Assembly (NCBI GenBank): GCA_900549825.1
Contig: URQB01000001.1
Span: 62,001-126,000 of the forward strand
DNA from: an uncultured Oscillospiraceae bacterium
GTDB lineage: Bacteria > Bacillota > Clostridia > Oscillospirales > Acutalibacteraceae
DNA: 64,000 nt
Reading direction: 5' to 3'
Position 1 is the stretch's first letter. The number at the start of each line of letters is the position of its first letter. The position numbers and the translations under genes were made by a program. The notes under the pieces are model-generated. The model searched no databases. It saw only the letters and a program-made list of their open reading frames with translations, and was not told where the DNA came from. Below, piece after piece: positions 8,254 to 16,484 of the stretch.

Positions 8254-9921
8254 ATGCTGACAGACATTGAAATTGCACAGAGCGCCTCCCTTCTTCCCAT
8301 CACGCAGATTGCACAGCGGCTCGGGATTGATGGGGAAGAGCTCGAGCCCTACGGCCGCTATAAGGCGAAGCTCTCTCCGGCCATTATGAAGCGCCTCTCC
8401 GGAAAGCCGGACGGCAAGCTGATTCTTGTGACCGCCATCAACCCCACGCCCGCCGGCGAGGGGAAGACGACGACGACGGTTGGCCTGGGGGAAGCGATGG
8501 CAAAGCTTCATAAAAATGCGGTCATCGCCCTGCGGGAGCCTTCTCTCGGCCCCGTTTTCGGCATCAAGGGCGGAGCGGCAGGCGGCGGATATGCGCAGGC
8601 TGTCCCCATGGAGGATATCAACCTCCACTTTACCGGCGATATGCATGCCATCACCGCAGCGAACAATCTGCTGTGCGCCTGCATTGACAATCATCTCCAG
8701 CAGGGGAATCCGCTCGGCATCGACCCGCGCCGTATCGTATTCAAGCGCTGCATGGATATGAACGACCGCGCGCTGCGGCACTGTATCGTGGGCCTGGGCG
8801 GAAAGGTCAACGGCGTGCCGCGGGAAGACAGCTTCCAGATCACGGTGGCGAGCGAAGTTATGGCGATCCTCTGCCTGGCGGACGATCTTATGGATCTCAA
8901 GAAACGGCTTGGCCGTATCCTCGTGGCCTATCAATACGACAATTCCCCCGTCTATGCAGATGATCTGGGCGTAACGGGCTCCATGGCTGCGCTGTTGAAA
9001 GACGCAATCAAGCCTAACCTCGTACAGACGCTCGAAAACACGCCCGTCCTGATGCACGGCGGCCCATTCGCCAATATCGCACATGGCTGCAATTCCGTCA
9101 CGGCGACGCGCCTTGCCCTCAAGCTCGGCGATTACTGCATCACAGAGGCGGGCTTCGGATCCGACCTCGGCGCAGAAAAATTCTTCGATATCAAATGCCG
9201 CTACGCCAACCTGCGGCCCAGCGCGGTGGTCGTCGTCGCCACGCTGCGCGCGCTGAAATACAACGGTGGCGTTCCCAAAGCGGAGACAGCAGCGGAAAAC
9301 CTGGACGCCCTGCGCGCAGGTCTCGTCAACCTCGGCGCACACGTCGAAAATATGCAAAAATTCGGCATCCCCGTCGTGGTGGCGATCAACCGGTTCCATA
9401 CGGATACGGATGCGGAAATAGCGCTTCTCGCAGAATATTGTGCATCGCTTCAGGTGGAATATGCGCTCAGCGAAGTCTTCGCCAGGGGCGGCGAAGGCGG
9501 CATTGAGCTTGCGCAGAAGGTTCTGGAGGTCTGCGAACAGCCCTCCGCATTCCATTGCCTGTATGAGACGGACCGCCCGATTCCGGAAAAAATCGAAACA
9601 ATTGCCCGGGAGATCTACGGCGCGGACGGCGTAACCTTTACTGCGCAGGCGGAAAAGCAGATCCGGGAGATTGAAGCGCTCGGGCAGGACCGCCTGCCCA
9701 TCTGCATGGCAAAAACACAGTATTCGCTCTCCGGCAATCCCGCGCTGCTCGGCAGGCCGTCTGGATTTACGATTACGGTGAAAAGCGTTTCCCTCTCCGC
9801 AGGCGCTGGCTTTATCGTCGCGCTGACGGGCGATATCATGACGATGCCCGGCCTGCCAAAAACCCCAGCCGCCAACAGCATCGACGTGGATGCGGCAGGA
9901 AACATTGCCGGCCTGTTTTAG
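8254..9921 (+). CDS. fhs: Formate-tetrahydrofolate ligase
   Basis: ATP-dependent synthesis of 10-formyl-tetrahydrofolate, the entry of formate into one-carbon metabolism for purines, fMet and the acetogenic methyl branch. 555 residues, the normal length. The P-loop TPAGEGKTTTTVGLG is near residue 67; EPSLGPVFGIKGGAAGGG and HFTGDMHAI are family signatures; the C-terminus ends in TGDIMTMPGLPKTPAA. ATG 8254 lies 9 bases after AAAGGAGG; the in-frame TTG six bases earlier is too close to the RBS. It stands alone with its own promoter and terminator, and no other Wood-Ljungdahl gene is in the window. Confidence 0.97.
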   Translation: MLTDIEIAQSASLLPITQIAQRLGIDGEELEPYGRYKAKLSPAIMKRLSGKPDGKLILVTAINPTPAGEGKTTTTVGLGEAMAKLHKNAVIALREPSLGPVFGIKGGAAGGGYAQAVPMEDINLHFTGDMHAITAANNLLCACIDNHLQQGNPLGIDPRRIVFKRCMDMNDRALRHCIVGLGGKVNGVPREDSFQITVASEVMAILCLADDLMDLKKRLGRILVAYQYDNSPVYADDLGVTGSMAALLKDAIKPNLVQTLENTPVLMHGGPFANIAHGCNSVTATRLALKLGDYCITEAGFGSDLGAEKFFDIKCRYANLRPSAVVVVATLRALKYNGGVPKAETAAENLDALRAGLVNLGAHVENMQKFGIPVVVAINRFHTDTDAEIALLAEYCASLQVEYALSEVFARGGEGGIELAQKVLEVCEQPSAFHCLYETDRPIPEKIETIAREIYGADGVTFTAQAEKQIREIEALGQDRLPICMAKTQYSLSGNPALLGRPSGFTITVKSVSLSAGAGFIVALTGDIMTMPGLPKTPAANSIDVDAAGNIAGLF

Positions 9922-9975
9922 CGCAAAAAAATTTGCTTCCGATCCTTTTTCGCCAAAATCTTTGTAGGTTTCCAC

Positions 9976-10009
9976 AATGAGGCGGGTAAAATACCCGTCT
10001 CATTTTTTG
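9976..10009 (+). terminator. Terminator of fhs
   Basis: 13-bp stem (9976-9988 with 9992-10004, one G-T pair), AAA loop, followed by T-run. Confidence 0.85.
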
Positions 10010-10038
10010 CTTTTCTCCAAAAAACGTGTCGTTTCGCC

Positions 10039-10067
10039 TTGACGCTCCGTGTGGAACCTGTTACAAT
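10039..10067 (+). promoter_or_regulatory. Promoter of the murL-murD operon
   Basis: TTGACG (10039-10044), 17-base spacer, TACAAT (10062-10067), 61 bases before the murL ATG. Confidence 0.7.
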
Positions 10068-10128
10068 TTTAAAGAAATCGGATCTTTTCCGACCGAGACT
10101 TGATTGACTGGAAGAAAGGGTTGGCCGC

Positions 10129-11517
10129 ATGGAAAATCAGGAAAAATACGAAGTCTTCCGCCGGGCTTACCCGGCCTTTTATTACCATGGGTTTTCCCTT
10201 TCTCTTAAGGGAGAGGAAATCCATATATGCTATGAGTTTGAAATTGAAAACCTCTGCCGGTTTCGCCCCACTTTGCGGATTGATACGGCAGCACTGCAAA
10301 TGAAAAACGCGCCCGACTCGCAGGCCGCGCGGCGGATCCTCTTCAGCCTTGGCATGGTGGAGCTGATCAGCTATTGGAAATGCGCCTGCCCGCCGCGTGT
10401 GGTCGTGGAGTGCGGCGGCCTGGATGAGGAGGACCGCGCCTTCTGGAAAAAGCTCTATTTCAACGGCCTTGGGGAATTTTTCTACCGCAACGGAATCGAC
10501 GCCGATTCCGATTCCTTCCTGACAATTGAATCGCCGCGGGCCGAGCCGGTTCCCGCCGAACCATTCTGCAACGCACATTTGAATTTGATTCCTGTTGGAG
10601 GCGGCAAGGATTCCTGCGTCACGCTGGAGCTGATGCGGGAATTCCACGCACAAAATCGCCTGTTTATGGTCAATTTTCAGGAAGCGCGCAATCAATGCGC
10701 GCTGGCGGCCGGCTATACGGAGGATGATATGATCCATATCCTGCGCACAATTGATCCGGCGCTGCTGGAACGCAACCGCGAGGGTTTTCTCAACGGGCAC
10801 ACGCCCTTCTCGGCGATCGTCGCATTCTTAAGCTTTTATATCGCTTATCTGATCGGGGCGGAGCATATCGTGCTCTCCAATGAATCAAGCGCCAATGAGG
10901 GCAATCTCAGCGGCTCCTCCGTCAACCATCAGTATTCCAAATCCTTTGCATTTGAGCATGACTTTCAGGCATATGCGCGTAAAAACCTGATGCCGGACAT
11001 TCATTATTTCAGCCTTCTGCGGCCCTTCAACGAGCTGCAGATTGCAAAATATTTCGCCGGCCGGCCGCAGTATCACGCGGTTTTCCGCAGCTGCAATGCG
11101 GGCAGCAAGCGCAATGTCTGGTGCTGCAGCTGTGCGAAATGCCTGTTTGTCTGCGGGATTTTGTCGCCCTTCCTGCCGCCGGAGCAGCTTTCTGCCATCT
11201 TCGGGGAAAATCTGCTAGAGAAAGGCGGCCTGCGGGAAATTTTCGACGGTCTGGTAGGCTTTTCGCCGGTAAAGCCCTTTGAATGCGTCGGCACGCAGGA
11301 GGAAATCCGCTTTGCGCTCGCTCTTACGCTCCGGCAATACCAGGCGCGCGGCGAAGCCCCGCCAACCCTGCTTCAATATTATGCGCAGCACATCAATTGG
11401 AAAGCAATCGCTGCGGATGACAGCCTCCTCCGGGCCTGGAATCCACAGCATGAGATTCCGGCTGTTTTTCAGCCTGATATAAAGGAGATGTACGATTATG
11501 CCGCAGGCATTGCTTGA
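10129..11517 (+). CDS. murL: UDP-N-acetylmuramoyl-L-alanyl-L-glutamate epimerase (MurL family)
   Basis: MurL, defined in Xanthomonas, uses ATP to epimerise the terminal L-Glu of UDP-MurNAc-L-Ala-L-Glu to D-Glu, replacing glutamate racemase as the D-Glu source for the wall. This protein has the family length (462 residues), a PP-loop-like PVGGGKDSCVTLEL near residue 155, HIVLSNESSANEGN near 245, and a cysteine cluster WCCSCAKCLFVCG near 330. The ATG (10129) has GAAAGGG about 8 bases upstream. Its 3' end overlaps the murD ATG by 20 bases, the same pairing as MurL-MurD2 in Xanthomonas. Identity rests on remembered family features plus this context. Chemistry in this organism is inferred. Confidence 0.8.
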   Translation: MENQEKYEVFRRAYPAFYYHGFSLSLKGEEIHICYEFEIENLCRFRPTLRIDTAALQMKNAPDSQAARRILFSLGMVELISYWKCACPPRVVVECGGLDEEDRAFWKKLYFNGLGEFFYRNGIDADSDSFLTIESPRAEPVPAEPFCNAHLNLIPVGGGKDSCVTLELMREFHAQNRLFMVNFQEARNQCALAAGYTEDDMIHILRTIDPALLERNREGFLNGHTPFSAIVAFLSFYIAYLIGAEHIVLSNESSANEGNLSGSSVNHQYSKSFAFEHDFQAYARKNLMPDIHYFSLLRPFNELQIAKYFAGRPQYHAVFRSCNAGSKRNVWCCSCAKCLFVCGILSPFLPPEQLSAIFGENLLEKGGLREIFDGLVGFSPVKPFECVGTQEEIRFALALTLRQYQARGEAPPTLLQYYAQHINWKAIAADDSLLRAWNPQHEIPAVFQPDIKEMYDYAAGIA

Positions 11518-12814
11518 TTACCTCGCCCCAAAACGAATTCTTCTGCTCGGCTTCGGCCGGGAAGGGCAGTCCACTTATCGATATATCCGCCACCATTTCC
11601 CGGAAAAGGAGCTCGCAATTGCGGACCAGAATCCGGTGACGTTGGAGGATGCGCATGTTACCCTGCATTGCGGACCCCGCTATCTGGAGGCGGTCAACCA
11701 CTATGACCTCGTTATGAAAAGCCCTGGGATCACGGTGCGGAATCTGGAGCTTTCCTCATCGGTCGAGATGACCTGCCAGCTCGACCTGTTTCTGCGCTTT
11801 GCGCGCTGCCACGTGGTCGGCGTAACCGGGACGAAGGGAAAGACGACGACCTCTACGCTGATCTATTCCATCCTGCAGGCTGCCGGAATGGAGAGCTGCC
11901 TGATCGGCAATATCGGCGTGCCGGTTTTTGAAGATATCGAGGCTTCGGAGACGATGACGGCCGTGGTGGAGATGTCCTCCCACCAGCTGGAATTCGCCTC
12001 CTGTTCTCCTCATGTGGCTGTGCTGACGAACCTATACCCAGAGCATCTGGATCACTATAACGGCTTTGCAGGCTACGCAAACGCCAAGCTGAATATCGTC
12101 CGCCATCAAAAGGCGGGGGATTTCTTCCTCTGCAACGATCAGCAGGATCTGAGTGAATTCATCGATTTGTCTACCCTCCCCGCTCAAGTACTCCGAATCG
12201 GTGAGAAGGGGGACACACCCTTCCTGCGGAAGCTTTTGTATTGCAACCCGCATCTCAAGGGCGAGCACAACCGCCAGGATATCCGCTTTGCGGCCGAGGC
12301 GGCGCAGTGCCTCGGCGCCAGCAGGGAAGCAGTCCTGCAGGGGATCGAGCATTTTAAGGGGATCGAGCACCGCATGGAATATGTGGGCGAGTATAAAGGC
12401 ATCTCCTTTTATAATGATTCCATCGCTACCATCCCGCACGCGGTCATGTGCGCGATCGATGCGCTCGAAAATGTGGATACGCTGATCTTCGGCGGTATGG
12501 ACCGCGGCCTTGATTATACGGCCTTTGAAGAAGCACTCGCGTCCTCCTCCGTCCGCAATCTGATCGGCCTGCCGGAGACCGGGCATCAGCTTTTGGATAC
12601 GCTTCGCACCTGGGGGACGGGGAAAAACCTCTTCCGGGCCGAGGATATGCAGCAGGCGGTAAAGGCGGCGTATACGTATACCCGGCCGGGCATGGTCTGC
12701 CTGTTTTCGCCCGCCGCATCCAGCTATAACGTATACAAAAATTTTGAGGAAAAGGGCCGGCATTATAAAGACCTGGTCTGTGCCTACGGAGAGGACGTTT
12801 CGGGTGATGAATGA
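11498..12814 (+). CDS. murD: UDP-N-acetylmuramoyl-L-alanine-glutamate ligase (MurD; probably MurD2-like, L-Glu-adding)
   Basis: Cytoplasmic Mur ligase adding glutamate to UDP-MurNAc-L-Ala, 438 residues. N-terminal Rossmann-like domain with LLGFGREGQSTYR (about 17-30); central ATPase with GVTGTKGKTTTST (about 108-120) and EMSSHQLE near 155; the C-terminal domain has FGGMDRGLDY near 330 and FSPAASSYN near 405. AAAGGAG lies 10 bases before the ATG, within murL. Canonical MurD takes D-Glu. Because it is co-translated with a MurL, L-Glu may be the true substrate here; that is inference from the Xanthomonas MurD2 precedent. Confidence 0.88.
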   Translation: MPQALLDYLAPKRILLLGFGREGQSTYRYIRHHFPEKELAIADQNPVTLEDAHVTLHCGPRYLEAVNHYDLVMKSPGITVRNLELSSSVEMTCQLDLFLRFARCHVVGVTGTKGKTTTSTLIYSILQAAGMESCLIGNIGVPVFEDIEASETMTAVVEMSSHQLEFASCSPHVAVLTNLYPEHLDHYNGFAGYANAKLNIVRHQKAGDFFLCNDQQDLSEFIDLSTLPAQVLRIGEKGDTPFLRKLLYCNPHLKGEHNRQDIRFAAEAAQCLGASREAVLQGIEHFKGIEHRMEYVGEYKGISFYNDSIATIPHAVMCAIDALENVDTLIFGGMDRGLDYTAFEEALASSSVRNLIGLPETGHQLLDTLRTWGTGKNLFRAEDMQQAVKAAYTYTRPGMVCLFSPAASSYNVYKNFEEKGRHYKDLVCAYGEDVSGDE

Positions 12815-13385
12815 TTGCGCCTCCCCCGATGCGTCCAGGAGCGTCTGCGCAATGCCGGGAACCGCACGCGAAATGCTCGCCCGCGAGAAGGAGGTCTCCG
12901 CTTATATCGAGGCGCTGACGCTCACCCAAAAATGCGCGGCGGAAGCGTTCTGCACCGGGCTGGCCTTGGCGCAGGAGCGATGGGACGGCCAGGATGCCGC
13001 GGCTTCCGCCGCCTGCTCCAGATGTATTACACGCTTCCTCCTGCATAAAACATGCAAAAATACACTGACGGATACGATCCGGCAAAACGAAATTTTGCGC
13101 ACGGCGGTTTTTGGGCGGCTCAATACGTATCAATACAGCCTGATTTTCCTGATGAAGCGTTTGATCCGCTTGAACGATCTCTCGCTGACGAAGAAAATCT
13201 TGGAGCTGCTTGCTGCCAATCCCTACCGCGACGATACTGCAAAAGCTTATGAAAGCCGCTGGTCGCTTGCTTTTTTGATCGGTGAGGTGCTCAGGGCTCC
13301 GGCGGATTATCTGTGTCTGGAGCCGGCCAGCCTTGATTTACTGAAAGACACGCAAAAAGAGGCAGAAATCGGTCAGGAAAATTGA
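12807..13385 (+). CDS. Protein of unknown function, co-transcribed with murLD
   Basis: 192 residues from ATG 12807, which overlaps the murD stop region; GGAGAGGA lies about 10 bases upstream, and a longer frame from 12744 lies wholly inside murD. The protein is soluble, predicted mostly helical, with several cysteines in the first half (CAAEAFC, CSRC) and a basic, leucine-rich middle (MKRLIRLNDLSLTKKILELL). I recognise no family. Tight overlap implies co-expression with the wall precursor genes, but no function can be assigned. It is followed by a decayed gene. Confidence 0.6.
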   Translation: MNDCASPDASRSVCAMPGTAREMLAREKEVSAYIEALTLTQKCAAEAFCTGLALAQERWDGQDAAASAACSRCITRFLLHKTCKNTLTDTIRQNEILRTAVFGRLNTYQYSLIFLMKRLIRLNDLSLTKKILELLAANPYRDDTAKAYESRWSLAFLIGEVLRAPADYLCLEPASLDLLKDTQKEAEIGQEN

Positions 13386-13460
13386 ATCAAGTGGCAGAAC
13401 CCGCTCAAATTACCGCCATTTATGGCTGGCAGCATCCGAAAATCAGAGGAAGCGTCCAAA

Positions 13461-13936
13461 ATGACCAAAAATCAGCCGGCACGTCTGTCCGTCAGTTTCT
13501 GTGTTTTGGCAAGCGCTTTATCCATTAGCCAGACATTTGCTTTTTCTCCGCTTGGCGGCCTCTTTCCCCCACAACTATTGGAACAATTTTGGCTGTGTTT
13601 TTCTATCTCAGCATACGCCTGACGGCTGCCGCAATTGTATTATTCCTGATTGATGCGGGAAAAACAGAGCAGCGCAAGGGCTTTGCGGTTGCGGCCGGAG
13701 GAATCCCTGCCCTTGCCTTCCTGTCACAGCCTGCGATGAGCTTTCTCTATAGCCTGGACGGCTCCGTATGGTACTAAGCCGCTTTTGCTGCCGTAACCGC
13801 AGTGTTCAGTGTCCAGACGGCACTTGCCCTTTTCATTTTTCAATATATAAGAGCCAGTAACAAAGGCGTCGAGGTTGCGCTTTTGGCCGTTTTGGCATTG
13901 ATGAGCGTTTTCCATATCGCCTCGCAGAGGCCTTAG
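13461..13936 (+). pseudogene. Decayed integral membrane protein gene (one frameshift, one in-frame stop)
   Basis: Reading from ATG 13461 gives a hydrophobic start (SVSFCVLASALSISQTF) that leaves frame around 13575-13590. The +2 frame continues ILAVFFYLSIRLTAAAIVLF and AMSFLYSLDGSVWY, stops at TAA 13775, then continues in the same frame with further transmembrane-like sequence (AVLALMSVFHIASQ) to TAG 13934. The three pieces make a coherent protein of about 155 residues with four hydrophobic segments. A sequencing error could explain the frameshift but less easily also the in-frame TAA. Family not recognised. Confidence 0.6.
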
Positions 13937-14051
13937 TCAAACAAAACGCAAGAAGCCCTCAGAAATGCCTATTCTGCTTAGTTTTCCATACTTTCCACAA
14001 AGTTTTCCACCTCGGACTGTGGAAAAGAAAGAAAAAACGCGAATAAAAGAA

Positions 14052-14090
14052 ACGGCGCGCCCCGCTTTGAGGGCCGCCGTTCCCCTTATT
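14052..14090 (-). terminator. Terminator of the EF-G paralogue
   Basis: ACGGCG/CGCCGT arms (14052-14057 with 14085-14090) enclosing further GC pairing, followed on the minus strand by TTTCTTTTATT. Confidence 0.65.
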
Positions 14091-14096
14091 GGTCTA

Positions 14097-16163
14097 TTAT
14101 TCTTCCGATTCCGCCTTCGCTTCCTCGATAACCTTCTGCGCCACATTCGCCGGCGCTTCCTCATAGCGGGTGAATTCCAGTGAGAAGTAGCCCCTTCCGT
14201 GCGTTACAGAGCGAAGGGCCGTTGCAAAATCTCCCATCTCCGCCATTGGAACTTCGGCCACGATCTCCTGCATCTTATCCTCCGCCGGGCCCATGCCCAG
14301 CACGCGGCCGCGGCGCTTGGTGATATCGCCCATAATATCACCCATCTTTTCATCCGGCATGTAGGCCTTCAGCGTCCCGATCGGCTCCAGGATTACCGGG
14401 TCCGCCTTCGGGATGCCGTTTTTGTAGGCAATGGACGCCGCTGTTTTGAATGCCATTTCCGAAGAGTCCACCGGATGATAGGAGCCGTCATACAAGGTAG
14501 CCTTTAAGCCGACCATCGGATATCCGGCCAGCACCCCCCTGGTTACACTGTCACGCAGGCCCTTTTCCACGGCCGGGAAAAAATTCTTTGGCACGGAGCC
14601 GCCCACGACCTCTTCCGCGAAAATAAGCTCGTCGCTGTCGCAGGGCTCGAAGCGGATGAACACATCGCCGAACTGCCCGTGGCCGCCGGACTGCTTCTTG
14701 TGACGGCCCTGCACCTCTACGCGCTTTTTAATGGATTCCCGGTATGCCACCTTCGGCACGCTGAGCGTTACGTCCACGCCGAATTTGGACTTGAGCTTGG
14801 AGACGATCACATCAAGGTGCTGCTCCCCAAGGCCGGAGAGAATCTGCTCATGCGTTTCGTGATTGGCTTTGAAGGTGATCGTGGGATCCTCCTCCATGAG
14901 GCGGTAAAGGCCCGCGGCGACCTTCTCCTCCTCACCCTTCTTTGTCACCTTGACCGCCATGCTGAGGCACGGCTCCGGGAAAGAGACGGGTGCAAGCTTC
15001 AAAACCTTTTTCGGGCTGCACAGCGTATCGCCCGTGCGCATGTTGGAAAGCTTGGTCACAACGCCGATATCGCCCGCCGCGATTTCAGGGACGTCATCCT
15101 GCTTTGCACCGCGCACGGAGATGATCTTGCCCATGCGCTCGCTCTCCTGCGTGCGCGCATTGAAGGCCGGGATATCCGCCGTGATCCTGCCGGATACCAC
15201 CTTGAAGAAGGACATCTTTCCAACGAAGGGGTCGGCAATCGTCTTAAAGCAAATCGCGGCAAGCGGGCCGTCCGCGTCGCAGGGAAGCTCTACTTCATTC
15301 CCATCCGCATCCTCCGCCGTCTCGCCCGCGCATTCATAGGCGCGCGGCGCGATCTTCGACAGGCAGTCGAGCAGTTGGTCCACCCCCTCGGTGGTGTAGC
15401 CGGAGCAAGCGAAAACGGGGTAAATCGAGCCGTCCGTCATGCCGTTCTGCAAGCCGCGGATGATTTCCTCCTGCGTAAACTCCTCGCCGTCGAAAAATTT
15501 CTCCATCAGCTCGTCGTCCGTCGTGGCGACCGCTTCCTTGAGAAAATTGATCATCTCCTCGATGCGGGCATCCTGCGGGACGGGCACCTCCGCTGCCCTG
15601 CCATCCTGATATGTAAAGGCCTTCTGCGCCATGAGGTTGACATACGCCTTCACCGCGCCGCCCTCCATAAAAGGGACGACAATCGGGCAGAGCTGTGTCT
15701 CATGGACTTCCTTGAGAAAATCGAGTGTTTTATAGAAATCGGTATTTTCAGCATCCACCTTGGTGATTGCGAACATCTTCGCAATCCCGCGCGCATCCGC
15801 CGCCTTGAAAGCCTTTTCCGCGCCAACGTCGTATTTGCAGCCGGCAGCCGTGGTAATCAGCACACAGTCCGCTGCACGGATCCCCTCGCTGACGCCGCCT
15901 GCAAAGTCGAACAGGCCGGGCGTATCGACAAGGTTGATTTTGATGCCGTTCCACTCCAGCGGCGCGACCGCTGTGGAAACGGAGGCCCTGCGCTTTTTTT
16001 CTTCCCCATCGTAATCCAGTACGGTATTCCCGTCCGCGATGCGGCCGAGGCGCTCCGTTGCTCCCGCCAGGTAAAGCATGGCCTCTGCGAGCGTCGTCTT
16101 ACCCCTTCCGCCGTGGCCGGCGATGGCAATATTTCGGATATCCTTTGCATGATAGGCTTTCAA
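14097..16163 (-). CDS. Elongation factor G paralogue (EF-G2 type)
   Basis: Translational GTPase, 688 residues. G1 is GHGGRGKTT rather than the canonical AHIDAGKTT of main EF-G; G3 is VDTPG; G4 is TKVD instead of NKxD; domain IV/V contain GSVPKNFFPAVEKG and the C-terminal GRGYFSLEFTRYE. This is the divergent clostridial EF-G-like subfamily, not the fusA copy in the str operon. Start: TTG 16163, with AAGGAGG 8 bases upstream, giving KAYHAKDIRNIAIAGHGG. The ATG extension to 16205 has no RBS and a low-complexity PRPAGAG lead. It stands alone with its own terminator. Exact role (translocation, ribosome recycling, stress) unknown. Confidence 0.88.
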   Translation of the reverse strand: MKAYHAKDIRNIAIAGHGGRGKTTLAEAMLYLAGATERLGRIADGNTVLDYDGEEKKRRASVSTAVAPLEWNGIKINLVDTPGLFDFAGGVSEGIRAADCVLITTAAGCKYDVGAEKAFKAADARGIAKMFAITKVDAENTDFYKTLDFLKEVHETQLCPIVVPFMEGGAVKAYVNLMAQKAFTYQDGRAAEVPVPQDARIEEMINFLKEAVATTDDELMEKFFDGEEFTQEEIIRGLQNGMTDGSIYPVFACSGYTTEGVDQLLDCLSKIAPRAYECAGETAEDADGNEVELPCDADGPLAAICFKTIADPFVGKMSFFKVVSGRITADIPAFNARTQESERMGKIISVRGAKQDDVPEIAAGDIGVVTKLSNMRTGDTLCSPKKVLKLAPVSFPEPCLSMAVKVTKKGEEEKVAAGLYRLMEEDPTITFKANHETHEQILSGLGEQHLDVIVSKLKSKFGVDVTLSVPKVAYRESIKKRVEVQGRHKKQSGGHGQFGDVFIRFEPCDSDELIFAEEVVGGSVPKNFFPAVEKGLRDSVTRGVLAGYPMVGLKATLYDGSYHPVDSSEMAFKTAASIAYKNGIPKADPVILEPIGTLKAYMPDEKMGDIMGDITKRRGRVLGMGPAEDKMQEIVAEVPMAEMGDFATALRSVTHGRGYFSLEFTRYEEAPANVAQKVIEEAKAESEE

Positions 16164-16205
16164 ACCAATTTCCTCCTTCACGCCCGCCCCTGCGGGGCGC
16201 GGCAT

Positions 16206-16424
16206 ACTTTGTTATTCAAAACCAATAATATTTTTTCGGCGTCACCGTGAATTATAGCATAATTGATAATACAGTTCAATAAAAAGTTTTGAGATTCCTG
16301 CAAAAGGACCGCAATCGAAAAAAACCTGTTCACTTGTCCAAATTCACTGTTTTATTTTTGTGCAGAATAACAATTTCTCAAATAAATAGATGCCTTTCCG
16401 GCACTTTCTCTGCCAGAATACATA
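16206..16424. other. Intergenic region upstream of the EF-G paralogue
   Basis: AT-rich spacer. Minus-strand transcription of the EF-G gene must start here, but no clear -35/-10 pair stands out. No ORF with an RBS found. Confidence 0.4.
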
Positions 16425-16469
16425 AAAATCCGTTTCTAGGATCCTACAAGAGCTCCTGAAACGGATTTT
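16425..16469 (-). terminator. Terminator of the S1-domain gene
   Basis: 12-bp stem (16425-16436 with 16458-16469), AAAATCCGTTTC and its complement, ending in T-run on the minus strand. The loop holds a palindrome (TAGGATCCTA). Confidence 0.75.
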
Positions 16470-16484
16470 CGGCCTGCGGGCGGC

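Noticed and set aside
8200..9975. 591-codon open frame on the minus strand
   Set aside because: Antisense to fhs and crossing its promoter region.
12744..12806. Upstream extension of the gene after murD
   Set aside because: The 21 extra codons lie entirely inside murD and lack an RBS.
14679..16250. 523-codon open frame on the plus strand
   Set aside because: Antisense to the EF-G paralogue; skewed composition and no start signals.
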